Made by a program: the position numbers and the translations under genes. A DNA stretch of 55,081 bases, taken from positions 1 through 55,081 of the forward strand of contig JABJMC010000005.1 in assembly GCA_018659585.1 (NCBI GenBank), given 5' to 3'. This document shows positions 26,641 to 34,418 of the stretch, one piece after another. The DNA is from Candidatus Peregrinibacteria bacterium. Lineage in GTDB: Bacteria > Patescibacteriota > Gracilibacteria > UBA1369 > UBA12473. Each line of letters begins with the position of its first letter. Within the stretch, counting starts at the first letter, position 1. Below the pieces are notes generated by a model. The model did not search any database, was not told the DNA's origin, and was given only the letters and a program-made list of their open reading frames with translations.

Positions 26641-27358
26641 AACAGGTCAGATCGTCCAGCTTGGAGATCACTTTCTTGCCTGTGGAGACTCAACTGATCC
26701 TGAATTGGTTTCTAATCTGTTAGAAGCGCATGAAGTCAGCTTAATTTTAACCGATCCGCCATACGGAGTGGATTATGTAAAAGCCAAAGAATTCATCGGC
26801 TCTACCGGCCACAAAGAAATCTTAAACGATGAACCTCAAAGTGATTCGAAATACCGGGATTTTACAACAGATTGGTTGGCGCTAGTTAAGCCAAGCATGA
26901 CCGCCAAGAACTCTCTTTATATCTTTAATTCCGACCGGATGATTTTCGCTTTACGCGAAGGGATGATCGCAGCCGGCTTTCGTTTATCTCAGTTACTCAT
27001 CTGGGCAAAGACTAGCTCGGTAATCGGAAGGCTGGACTATCTCCCCCAACACGAGCTCATTGCTTATGGTTGGACTGGCGCTCATGAATTCAAAAAAGGG
27101 AAAGATCATAGCGTTATCGTTTATCCGCGGACAAAAAAGAATAACCTTCATCCCACAATGAAGCCTGTGGGGTTACTTCGACGGTTAATCCTAAACAGCT
27201 CCAATATTGGAGATTTTGTTTATGACCCTTTTGGCGGCAGCGGCTCAACTCTAATCGCTTGTGAGCAGACTAAGCGCCGCTGCTTGATGATCGAGAAAGA
27301 TGAAAAGTACTGCCAAGTAATAATCGATCGTTTTAATAAACTAACCACATCCTTATGA
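26600..27358 (+). CDS. DNA N6-adenine/N4-cytosine methyltransferase
   Basis: 252 residues. Motif IV TDPPYGVDY (near 50) and the C-terminal SAM motif YDPFGGSGSTLIACEQ (near 208-223) define a beta-class amino-methyltransferase without an added domain. It resembles the catalytic half of the preceding gene (GGSGSTLIACEQ is shared), so the pair probably arose by duplication. Translation starts inside the preceding gene (41-bp overlap), and the stop overlaps the next ATG (ATGA). No partner restriction enzyme is adjacent, so it probably protects the element's own DNA. Confidence 0.92.
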   Translation: MNNSPAIKPKNSIKTGQIVQLGDHFLACGDSTDPELVSNLLEAHEVSLILTDPPYGVDYVKAKEFIGSTGHKEILNDEPQSDSKYRDFTTDWLALVKPSMTAKNSLYIFNSDRMIFALREGMIAAGFRLSQLLIWAKTSSVIGRLDYLPQHELIAYGWTGAHEFKKGKDHSVIVYPRTKKNNLHPTMKPVGLLRRLILNSSNIGDFVYDPFGGSGSTLIACEQTKRRCLMIEKDEKYCQVIIDRFNKLTTSL

Positions 27359-27774
27359 AAGATCCTCAGAAAACCATCACCACCAGGCAAAACAGTCAAA
27401 AAGCACTTTTAATTGAGCAACTTAATAAAGCTCCCATTGTTCAAGTTGCCTGTGAAAAGGTTGGAGTTGGACGCTCCACCTACTACCGATGGCGAAAAGC
27501 GAGTAAAAAATTCCGTAACGCCACCGACAAAGCCCTGCTCAATGGCAAGTTACTCATCAACGACATGGCAGAATCGCAACTTATAAGTGGCATTAGAGAA
27601 CAAAACATGACCGCCATTATCTTTTGGCTCAAACATCATCACGCGGATTACACCACGCGCGTGGAACTTTCTGGTGAAGTTAAGACAGCCGGTGAAAAAC
27701 TCACTCCAGAACAAGAAAAAGTTATTCGACAAGCCCTAAGTTTAGCCGCATTAACCCAACCTACTAATGAATAA
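27355..27774 (+). CDS. Terminase small subunit (HTH, phBC6A51-like)
   Basis: 139 residues. A helix-turn-helix near residues 27-45 (VQVACEKVGVGRSTYYRW) is followed by helices for oligomerisation (NDMAESQLISGIREQNMTAI, FWLKHHHADYTTRVE), as in small terminase subunits that recognise the packaging site. It starts at the ATGA overlap with the methyltransferase gene and overlaps the large-subunit gene by 8 bp, which supports the assignment. Confidence 0.8.
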   Translation: MKDPQKTITTRQNSQKALLIEQLNKAPIVQVACEKVGVGRSTYYRWRKASKKFRNATDKALLNGKLLINDMAESQLISGIREQNMTAIIFWLKHHHADYTTRVELSGEVKTAGEKLTPEQEKVIRQALSLAALTQPTNE

Positions 27775-29266
27775 TCTTCCTGAAATTATCAAAAATCAGA
27801 AACTAAGACGAAATTTGACTCAAGAAAGTCACTTCTACTTTTTCCACATCTATTTTGGTCACTACGTAAGGTACGAAACAGCAGATTTCCAGAAAGAAAT
27901 TTTTAAACTAACTGAAGACGAAAATATTCAAACCCTTGGAGTGGTTGCTTTTCGAGGCTCCGCAAAGTCTACAATTGTTAATATGTCCTACCCTATTTGG
28001 TCCATTCTTGGAAAACAGCAAAAAAAGTTCGTTCTTATCCTCGGTCAAACACAGCAACAAGCCAGACAACATCTTAAAAACCTCAAGGATGAGCTTGAAA
28101 GCAATAAATTACTCAAAGATGACTTAGGTCCCTTTGAGGAGCAAGAAGACGAATGGCATGCTTATTCACTTGTATTGCCTAAATATGGAGCCCGAATCAC
28201 CGCCGCCTCCAGTGAACAAAGTATCCGAGGAATCCGCCACCAAGCGTATCGCCCGGATTTAATTATCGGAGATGACTTGGAAGATCTTGCTTCGGTTAAA
28301 ACGCGTGAAAGCCGAGATAAAACTTTTCAATGGCTCACAAGTGAAGTAATCCCCGCTGGTGACAGAAAAACTCGACTTATTCTAATTGGCAACCTTCTTC
28401 ACGAAGACTCCTTACTGATGCGTATAAAGCACTTAATTAAGGATGGGGAGCTTCATGGTGTTTTCCGCGAATATCCCCTTCTAAATGAAAAAGGGCATTG
28501 TATTTGGCCCGGCAAGTATCCTGATAAAAAAGCTATCGAAGCTGATAAAAAGCGAGTAGGAAGCATTAAGGCTTGGCATCGTGAATATTTACTTAACATC
28601 GTTGATGATAATGAGAAAGTAATTCATCGAGAATGGATTAAGTATTATTCACAAACTCCTAAAAAAAACAAATCCTCTAATTACCGTTTTACAGCTTTTG
28701 CAATCGATCCGGCTATTTCTGAAAGGGATGGGGCTGACTATACGGCCATGGTAGCGGCGCATGTGTATGGCTATGGGGACGATGTGGTTATTTACATTTT
28801 ACCCAACCCTGTTTGTAAGCGGCTTACTTTTCTTAAAACAGTTTCGCAGGCACTCCTTTTATCATCACAGCTAACAACTGAAGGCCAAAGAAAACCACAA
28901 ATAATTGTAGAAGATGTTGCCTATCAAAGATCGCTAATTGAACAATTAAAAGCCAAACGAGTGAATGTAAAAGCGTTTAAACCAGGAGGACAAGATAAGC
29001 GAGCCAGGCTTTCTGCTGCTAGTTATTTTGTTCAAAATGGCCAAGTCTTATTCCCTAAAAAGGGTGCAGAAAAATTAACTCAACAACTTGTGAATTTTGG
29101 TATGGAAAGACACGATGACTTAGCGGACGCCTTTGCGATGCTAATATTGGAAATAACCAGACAAAAAGGATCTGGGGTAAGATTACCCACTTGTGATAGG
29201 ACTCCAGGGAAATTCAATAATGGTCCTTGGAGAGGACTTGGGAATATTTGGGGGAAGCAGTTTTAA
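27767..29266 (+). CDS. Terminase large subunit
   Basis: 499 residues. The ATPase domain shows a Walker A variant FRGSAKST (62-69) and a Walker B strand PDLIIGDDLED (near 162-172). The C-terminal RNase H-like nuclease has FAIDPAISERDGADYTAMV (near 310), IIVEDVAYQ and RHDDLADAFAML (near 447), giving the acidic metal ligands. It should cut and translocate DNA into a procapsid. No portal, protease, capsid or tail gene follows: the next genes are on the other strand. The element may be packaged by a helper phage or be a remnant. Confidence 0.92.
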   Translation: MNNLPEIIKNQKLRRNLTQESHFYFFHIYFGHYVRYETADFQKEIFKLTEDENIQTLGVVAFRGSAKSTIVNMSYPIWSILGKQQKKFVLILGQTQQQARQHLKNLKDELESNKLLKDDLGPFEEQEDEWHAYSLVLPKYGARITAASSEQSIRGIRHQAYRPDLIIGDDLEDLASVKTRESRDKTFQWLTSEVIPAGDRKTRLILIGNLLHEDSLLMRIKHLIKDGELHGVFREYPLLNEKGHCIWPGKYPDKKAIEADKKRVGSIKAWHREYLLNIVDDNEKVIHREWIKYYSQTPKKNKSSNYRFTAFAIDPAISERDGADYTAMVAAHVYGYGDDVVIYILPNPVCKRLTFLKTVSQALLLSSQLTTEGQRKPQIIVEDVAYQRSLIEQLKAKRVNVKAFKPGGQDKRARLSAASYFVQNGQVLFPKKGAEKLTQQLVNFGMERHDDLADAFAMLILEITRQKGSGVRLPTCDRTPGKFNNGPWRGLGNIWGKQF

Positions 29267-29274
29267 CTAACCTA

Positions 29275-29805
29275 CTACTGAATAGTACAGCCCCGAAGAA
29301 GAACATTCATTAACTTTCCTGTGTTCTTACCTCTCACTGTAATACTTTGCCCTTCTACTAACGATGTTGCTTTAGTTAGCTCTGAATCCTCTAACATACA
29401 TTGAACAGAGCCAATTACATTATTAGTTTTTAAGGCAACATACATATCATCAAGGATATCCTTCCCAATAGAACTAACTGTGCCGGAAACTTCTAGAATT
29501 TTCCCATCATAAAGTTCGTCAGCTAAAATTTCATTAGCGTCATATTCGTCATAAAGATCACGTGCAGAAATAACTATAGCCTCTTCTTGTTGTTCTACAG
29601 AAGAAACTTGTTGAGTATCTAATGAATCAGAAACCTTCGAGTCATTATTAATAGACCCAAATACTCCTAAAGCAATTAGAATTAAGATGGCTGTCATAAT
29701 CTTGTGACGAACAAACCAACTTCGAAGGTCGGCCTGACAATGTTTGCACTTCTTAGCAGAATCTTGAATTTGTTCCGAACATTTTGGACAGTCTTTGGTA
29801 GCCAT
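29275..29805 (-). CDS. Zinc-ribbon membrane protein with OB-fold domain
   Basis: 176 residues. An N-terminal zinc ribbon (CPKCSEQIQDSAKKCKHC, residues 6-23) is followed by one membrane helix (IMTAILILIALGVFGSI) and an extracytoplasmic or distal domain (about 85-176) resembling the tRNA_anti-like OB-fold (DGKILEVSGTVSSIGKDILD, SITVRGKNTGKLMNVLLRGC). Two cysteines in this domain (in SVQCML and LLRGCT) could form a disulfide. Its role is unknown. The gene starts 29 bases downstream of the structured RNA at 29835-29959, so the RNA could act as its leader. It is convergent with the terminase gene. Confidence 0.75.
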   Translation of the reverse strand: MATKDCPKCSEQIQDSAKKCKHCQADLRSWFVRHKIMTAILILIALGVFGSINNDSKVSDSLDTQQVSSVEQQEEAIVISARDLYDEYDANEILADELYDGKILEVSGTVSSIGKDILDDMYVALKTNNVIGSVQCMLEDSELTKATSLVEGQSITVRGKNTGKLMNVLLRGCTIQ

Positions 29806-29834
29806 AATTTCTTAGATTAGAAAATAACAAAAGT

Positions 29835-29959
29835 GGGCACCTAGGTCGCCCAACACATTTACTCCGCGAGGAATAGCCGAATTGGCTAGGTGCCCGCCTC
29901 CACCCAATTCGGGGGAAAACGAGCAATATCCTCGCAGAAATCTAATTGTGTTAAGCGAC
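29835..29959 (-). ncRNA. Candidate structured small RNA with pseudoknot
   Basis: Read on the minus strand, three nested helices form. The outer one is 13 bp: GTCGCTTAACACA (29959-29947) with TGTGTTGGGCGAC (29857-29845), including two U-G pairs. The middle one is 7 bp: GCGAGGA (29935-29929) with TCCTCGC (29872-29866). The inner one is 9 bp: CCGAATTGG (29912-29904) with CCAATTCGG (29885-29877). The 18-nt apical loop ends in GGGCACCTAG (29895-29886), fully complementary to CTAGGTGCCC (29844-29835) immediately 3' of the outer helix, a 10-bp pseudoknot. On the plus strand the two U-G pairs would become C-A mismatches, which fixes the sense. TATAAT at 29971-29966 predicts a start at 29959, and a T-rich run follows. 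It matches no RNA family I can recall. Confidence 0.75.
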
Positions 29960-29965
29960 GTCTGG

Positions 29966-29993
29966 ATTATAGCTTAAACAACCAGAAAGTGAA
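29966..29993 (-). promoter_or_regulatory. Promoter of the structured RNA
   Basis: On the minus strand, TTCACT (29993-29988), a 16-bp spacer and a perfect TATAAT (29971-29966). Transcription would begin at about 29959, the first paired base of the outer helix. The -35 box is weak. Confidence 0.6.
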
Positions 29994-30042
29994 GCCTTTC
30001 ATCAATCTATTAGCTTGATAAATATTAAAACTAGCAAATGAA

Positions 30043-30792
30043 TTACAACTCTACTTTTGCCATCGCCTTCCGATACGTACAAAAGTCACAATCATCACCT
30101 GACTCAGGTATCTGATCGGACATTAAACATTTATGAGCACCCAAAATCGCCTGCTCTACCCATTCATCATTTCCTTCGTGAGCAATAAGAGTAATATCAA
30201 ATTCAAGTTTTGCATCAAACGCTTCTTTATCCCTATCTCCGTTACAATAAACAAAATAGCCCGTATTAGAGACTTTGTAGCCATTTTGACGTAACAACCA
30301 CTGGTACACCTCCATTTGACGTTTATAGCCATCTTGCCAGTCTTGATCTAATACAGTTATCTCATCATTTTTACTCGTAGCTTTGTAATCTACAACGATG
30401 TACTCGTTCTTAGAATTTATCCAAAGATCATCAATTGCGCCGGTAACCGTCATCCCTGTAGGTTCGTGCACATATTGAACTCCTTTAAAATTTTCGCGCC
30501 ACTCGTCTAAGTCATCGTGGGCAACTGGCCGTGCATCCACACCGTATTTTTCAATAAGTGGATGTTGAGTGTCTGCGACTCTATGGATATCAAATTCCTT
30601 TTTTAAAAGAGCATCAACAGCTGAATTTAAATTAAAAGGGAATCCCGGTGGCTGCTTAATCCCGAGTTTATTATCGATATAAAAACACTTAGGGCATCTC
30701 AAAAATAAATCTATTTTGGAACGTGAGAGCTTCCACCGTTTACCTCCGAAATTCCAGTCTACTTGGCGTGGTATTTTGTAGTATTGGGACAT
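30043..30792 (-). CDS. Cas4/RecB-like PD-(D/E)XK nuclease, Fe-S cluster type
   Basis: 249 residues. The nuclease core is GAIDDLWIN followed by YIVVDYKAT (Asp and the D-x-K pair) and QMEVYQWLL (QxxxY motif), as in the RecB/Cas4 family. Four cysteines in pairs, FLRCPKCFY near residue 34 and DDCDFCTYR near the C-terminus, are placed like the 4Fe-4S ligands of Cas4 and AddB. Such enzymes are DNA exonucleases. No CRISPR array or cas1 is in the window, so the name Cas4 is structural only. It is the third gene of the operon behind the PLD-SNF2 helicase and methyltransferase (35-bp gap) and probably serves the same system. Confidence 0.85.
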   Translation of the reverse strand: MSQYYKIPRQVDWNFGGKRWKLSRSKIDLFLRCPKCFYIDNKLGIKQPPGFPFNLNSAVDALLKKEFDIHRVADTQHPLIEKYGVDARPVAHDDLDEWRENFKGVQYVHEPTGMTVTGAIDDLWINSKNEYIVVDYKATSKNDEITVLDQDWQDGYKRQMEVYQWLLRQNGYKVSNTGYFVYCNGDRDKEAFDAKLEFDITLIAHEGNDEWVEQAILGAHKCLMSDQIPESGDDCDFCTYRKAMAKVEL

Positions 30793-30827
30793 AAATTATT
30801 TGTTTAATTAATCGTGATAAGAGGCCA

Positions 30828-33800
30828 TCACTGTAAATTACTTTCTATTATTTGAATTTCTTCTGGCGTTAAATGATAAAGCTTATAAACTAAATTATCA
30901 ATTTCTCTCTCGAATTCTAAAGTATCAATTTTAGGATCCTTTTTCTTACTATCAAGAATACAATCAACAAGTGATTCTATTTGCGAAACTAATTCTCGGC
31001 AAACAGGAATAACTTCAGGAACTATTATCGGATTTAACGCTTGCACACTTAAAATCAAATCACCAGTTCCTGTCCTTGGAGAATTTTGCAACAAATAACA
31101 ACCAACTTTACTATTTAAAATAGCTGTTAAATATTTAACTTTCTCTCCCGTCATTATACAAGTACTGTCTTGACATAAAAACCCCTCTTCATCAAACAAA
31201 AAACGAATAATTGAACCTATTCTCTTCCACACTATTTTTTCTTTTTCAAACGATTCAATATATTCACTACCAGGATTATTATCTAGCTCTAACCAATGGT
31301 GTTGCCCATCATAATCTGCTTTTGTTTGATTTTTACCTGCTCGGGAATATTTGCACTGTCCACGATTTTTTAGTTTATTTTCATATTTCTTTAAATGTTT
31401 ATAGATAGCAGGATATTCATAATGCAAAGTTTCATAACTCCCAAATTTCGTGATAATAATATACTGATCTTCCCATCCGTGACCATAGCGCTTAATATCA
31501 CGGCCACGCAGAATAGGCCTAATAATTTTAGCACTTTTAAAATCTTCCTTAATTAATTCATTACGTTTTTTTCTATCTATAATAAAAGCTTCATTAAAGC
31601 CAGTTTTTATCCCAAAATTTATCTTCACATTCCATTCCTTAAGGGGCTTACCAAGTTTCTCAATTTTACTTTTAAGTAACAATTCCTTTTCACTCCCTAT
31701 AAACCATATATTTGAATTAATATTTTTAAGATGTACTCTATTTTCCAAAAAATAATTTAAAAGATCCTTTCCTGGCTCATAATCATTCTTGAAATGGCAC
31801 GCTTCTAAAGCATTTAAATTCGTACAATTTTCTAAAATTAAAATATTTGTATCTACGGTCGCATTTTCAAACATTTTAAAGCCACCAAAATTTAATAATT
31901 TTAAAGGATTTTTAGCAACAAAAAATCTTCGTAATACCTCTCCGTATCCACAATGCATCCATTTATTACTTGATATATAAGTAATTAAACCACTGTTTGG
32001 CTTAGATATTTTTACTCCCAATTCATAAAACAAACAGTAAAGATCTCCGCGAGCAGATGCTACTTGATAAATTTCTTTATATGAGCTCTTATGATCAGAA
32101 ATCTTTTCTAAACTAACATATGGAGGATTAGCGATAACCACATCAAACCCCCCTTTTCCTTGGAACACTTCCGCAAAATGTAATTTCCACAAGAAGAAAG
32201 GCTTATCATTTCTTAACTTCATTCCCTCTAATTTAGGCAATTCCTTTTCCTTGCCCTGCTCTTTTAACGTTTCCTCAATCAATTCCCATTCAAACATGTC
32301 AATTTTTTTCTTTATTTCACTTTTACGACTTTTTTGAGCAACATTAAAAAACTCTTTATGAAGACGATTAAGTTCTTGAGCTTTTTCCATTGATTTACCA
32401 ACTTTTTCAAATAAAGAACCATTTTGTTCTATTTGCACTTTATTTAATCCAGCTTCTTCCCTAGAAAGCGCTTTCATTTCTTTTTCAACTTCTGTTTTTT
32501 TATTCTTTGTAAGCTTGCCATCTGAATGAAGTTTAAAATACTCCTGTTGAAGCAAACTTTTCCTACTATTAATTTTTGCAAGGCGCTCCTTTTTTAATTT
32601 CTCCGTATCTAAAATCAACGATTCATCAAAAAGCTTTATCCCCTCATATTCCTCTAAAAGACTATTTCCTTGCATAATTTTATAATCCAAATTAGGAAGT
32701 GGTTTAATGTCTGTCATTTCATCTTCGTCCACCACCAAAGAAAGCCAAAGTCTAAGCTTAGCAATTTCAACCGCGCCCGAATCAACATCCACACCATAAA
32801 GTGAATTTTCGATAGCGTGACGTTTAAAATAATAAGGAGTTCTCTTTACTTTAAGTTTTTCAAAAATTCTAGTAGCATTTAAAGAACCTCTTGCACGCAC
32901 AATTTCATTCATCATTCCTACAAGGAATGCCCCCGAACCAATGGCAGGGTCGCAAACAGTTATATTGGCTAATTTTTGATCAATAAGTTCAGCGTGTTCA
33001 TGAATTAATTTTGGTAGTTTATATTTCCCATCATCTTTAATAACTCCTTGAATCTTCGCCATATCGTGCTCAACGGCAAAATCCCCAAGATGAATAAAAA
33101 TTTCAAGATCTTCTTTCGGTACTTTTTCCTCAAGTTCAGTCGTTAAATGATTAATTAAACTTTCTTGACACATATAATGAACAATTTCACGAGGAGTGTA
33201 AAAAGCTCCCTTAGATTTTCTATCTTTAATTTCAAGCAAATTCTCAAAAACTTTCCCCAACATTTCCGGATCAATAGCTACTTCTTTTTCCAATGGTTCA
33301 TCTTCTTTTATTGTAAAGTTATAGCGATCAAAAAAATCCAAAATCCCGGAACCTAGATCGCCTTCTTTTGTCTTATAATCATTGGAAAAAAGATCATTAG
33401 GAATAATGATATCAGTATTCACCCAATCATAACTTTGCAAAGGCTCAAAAAGGCCTCCATTTAAAAATGGGATTTTGCAATTAAATTTATCATAATAAGC
33501 ATTGTCCCGATCTGTTGCTAATGCTTCGTAAAAAAATGGTTCTAAAACTTCATTAAAAAAATTATCGTATTCGCAATATTTTTTATCGAAAAGTGCTCTC
33601 AAAAAATTCTTAGATCCCTCTCCCCACTCTTTTTCCTTATCCACCCCCAACCAACCTTTTCGTTGCAAAAAATATAAAAAAACTATTTGCCCAAAAAGCT
33701 TTTTGCCAAAATCTGCTGTATTGATTCCTTTAATTTCAAAATCCTTTTTAATCTTACTATCTTTCTCAATAATCTTCTCAAGTTCTTCTGTGAAGCTCAA

Positions 33801-34418
33801 AAAAAGATCTTTATATTTATTAAAAAAATCCTTTGTCACTATTTCTATACTAAAAGACTTTTCAATCTCTTTTAAAGTAGGGTTATGTTTATCCTCCTCA
33901 AGAATTGGCAATAATTGCTTTTGGGCGGTATGGCTATTCTCATTTTTACCAACAATAAAAGAAAATCTCTTCGATGGCGTTAGTTCTTCCTTAACTTTTA
34001 CTTTGTCCTTCCCTGCTCTTTCAAGGTTATACTCCATTTTAACCAATGAAAAGCGCCAATCATCGTTATTTGGTGAAACAAACGCAACCAATCCAGCATC
34101 TTTTTCCGCTCTAGTTTTTAAATGATGGGCCGCAAAATTCCTCTGAAGTGTACGCGCCCTTTCAAGTGTTGTTTCTTTTTCAAGATAAACAATTAAAATA
34201 TCTATTTTTTCTCCTTCTGGAGCTATATAGGTTCCAATTCTTTCATAATACTGAACCCCTTCATGAAAAGCATGCTTAACATATTGCTTAGGCCATACTT
34301 TAGCTTTGCTTTCGTCTATTTCATTTAAAAGCTCTTTCACAAATCTAATAAATAAATTCTTGTCAAAAGACCGATTAAAGGTTTCTCGAATTAAATTTTT
34401 GGCTTGTTTAGAATCCAC
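30828..34418 (-). CDS. Eco57I-like type IIG restriction-modification methyltransferase
   Basis: 1196 residues. The SAM-binding motif CDPAIGSGAFLVGMM is near 491 and the catalytic motif IV ANPPYVSL near 766, which define a gamma-class N6-adenine methyltransferase of the Eco57I family. The N-terminal about 180 residues (EGEKIDILIVYLEKETTLER, DWRFSLVKMEYN) form a separate domain often seen in such large enzymes. A charged insert (about 600-720) separates the motifs. The C-terminal part (RPILRGRDIKRYG near 970; SKVGCYLLQ) matches TaqI-type target recognition. The start is GTG 34418, directly after the stop of the upstream helicase gene, so translation is probably coupled. The product probably marks self DNA for the adjacent helicase-nuclease. 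Confidence 0.9.
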   Translation of the reverse strand: MDSKQAKNLIRETFNRSFDKNLFIRFVKELLNEIDESKAKVWPKQYVKHAFHEGVQYYERIGTYIAPEGEKIDILIVYLEKETTLERARTLQRNFAAHHLKTRAEKDAGLVAFVSPNNDDWRFSLVKMEYNLERAGKDKVKVKEELTPSKRFSFIVGKNENSHTAQKQLLPILEEDKHNPTLKEIEKSFSIEIVTKDFFNKYKDLFLSFTEELEKIIEKDSKIKKDFEIKGINTADFGKKLFGQIVFLYFLQRKGWLGVDKEKEWGEGSKNFLRALFDKKYCEYDNFFNEVLEPFFYEALATDRDNAYYDKFNCKIPFLNGGLFEPLQSYDWVNTDIIIPNDLFSNDYKTKEGDLGSGILDFFDRYNFTIKEDEPLEKEVAIDPEMLGKVFENLLEIKDRKSKGAFYTPREIVHYMCQESLINHLTTELEEKVPKEDLEIFIHLGDFAVEHDMAKIQGVIKDDGKYKLPKLIHEHAELIDQKLANITVCDPAIGSGAFLVGMMNEIVRARGSLNATRIFEKLKVKRTPYYFKRHAIENSLYGVDVDSGAVEIAKLRLWLSLVVDEDEMTDIKPLPNLDYKIMQGNSLLEEYEGIKLFDESLILDTEKLKKERLAKINSRKSLLQQEYFKLHSDGKLTKNKKTEVEKEMKALSREEAGLNKVQIEQNGSLFEKVGKSMEKAQELNRLHKEFFNVAQKSRKSEIKKKIDMFEWELIEETLKEQGKEKELPKLEGMKLRNDKPFFLWKLHFAEVFQGKGGFDVVIANPPYVSLEKISDHKSSYKEIYQVASARGDLYCLFYELGVKISKPNSGLITYISSNKWMHCGYGEVLRRFFVAKNPLKLLNFGGFKMFENATVDTNILILENCTNLNALEACHFKNDYEPGKDLLNYFLENRVHLKNINSNIWFIGSEKELLLKSKIEKLGKPLKEWNVKINFGIKTGFNEAFIIDRKKRNELIKEDFKSAKIIRPILRGRDIKRYGHGWEDQYIIITKFGSYETLHYEYPAIYKHLKKYENKLKNRGQCKYSRAGKNQTKADYDGQHHWLELDNNPGSEYIESFEKEKIVWKRIGSIIRFLFDEEGFLCQDSTCIMTGEKVKYLTAILNSKVGCYLLQNSPRTGTGDLILSVQALNPIIVPEVIPVCRELVSQIESLVDCILDSKKKDPKIDTLEFEREIDNLVYKLYHLTPEEIQIIESNLQ

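Noticed and set aside
29896-29904. GCCTCCAC resembling the 3' end of tmRNA, suggesting an att site in ssrA
   Set aside because: No TTCGANTC T-loop or T-stem precedes it. The bases belong to the loop of the structured RNA.
29835-29959. Retron msr-msd RNA, or a HDV-like or twister ribozyme
   Set aside because: No reverse transcriptase is present, and the order of pairings (nested helices with a loop-to-3'-tail pseudoknot) differs from both ribozyme topologies. Conserved twister bases are absent.
30043-30792. CRISPR-Cas locus because of the Cas4-like protein
   Set aside because: No repeat array, cas1 or effector gene is present. The gene follows an RM-like operon.
33687-34125. Plus-strand ORFs opposite the Eco57I-type methyltransferase and helicase genes
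   Set aside because: They are antisense shadows rich in Phe, Ile, Leu and Ser, without family features.
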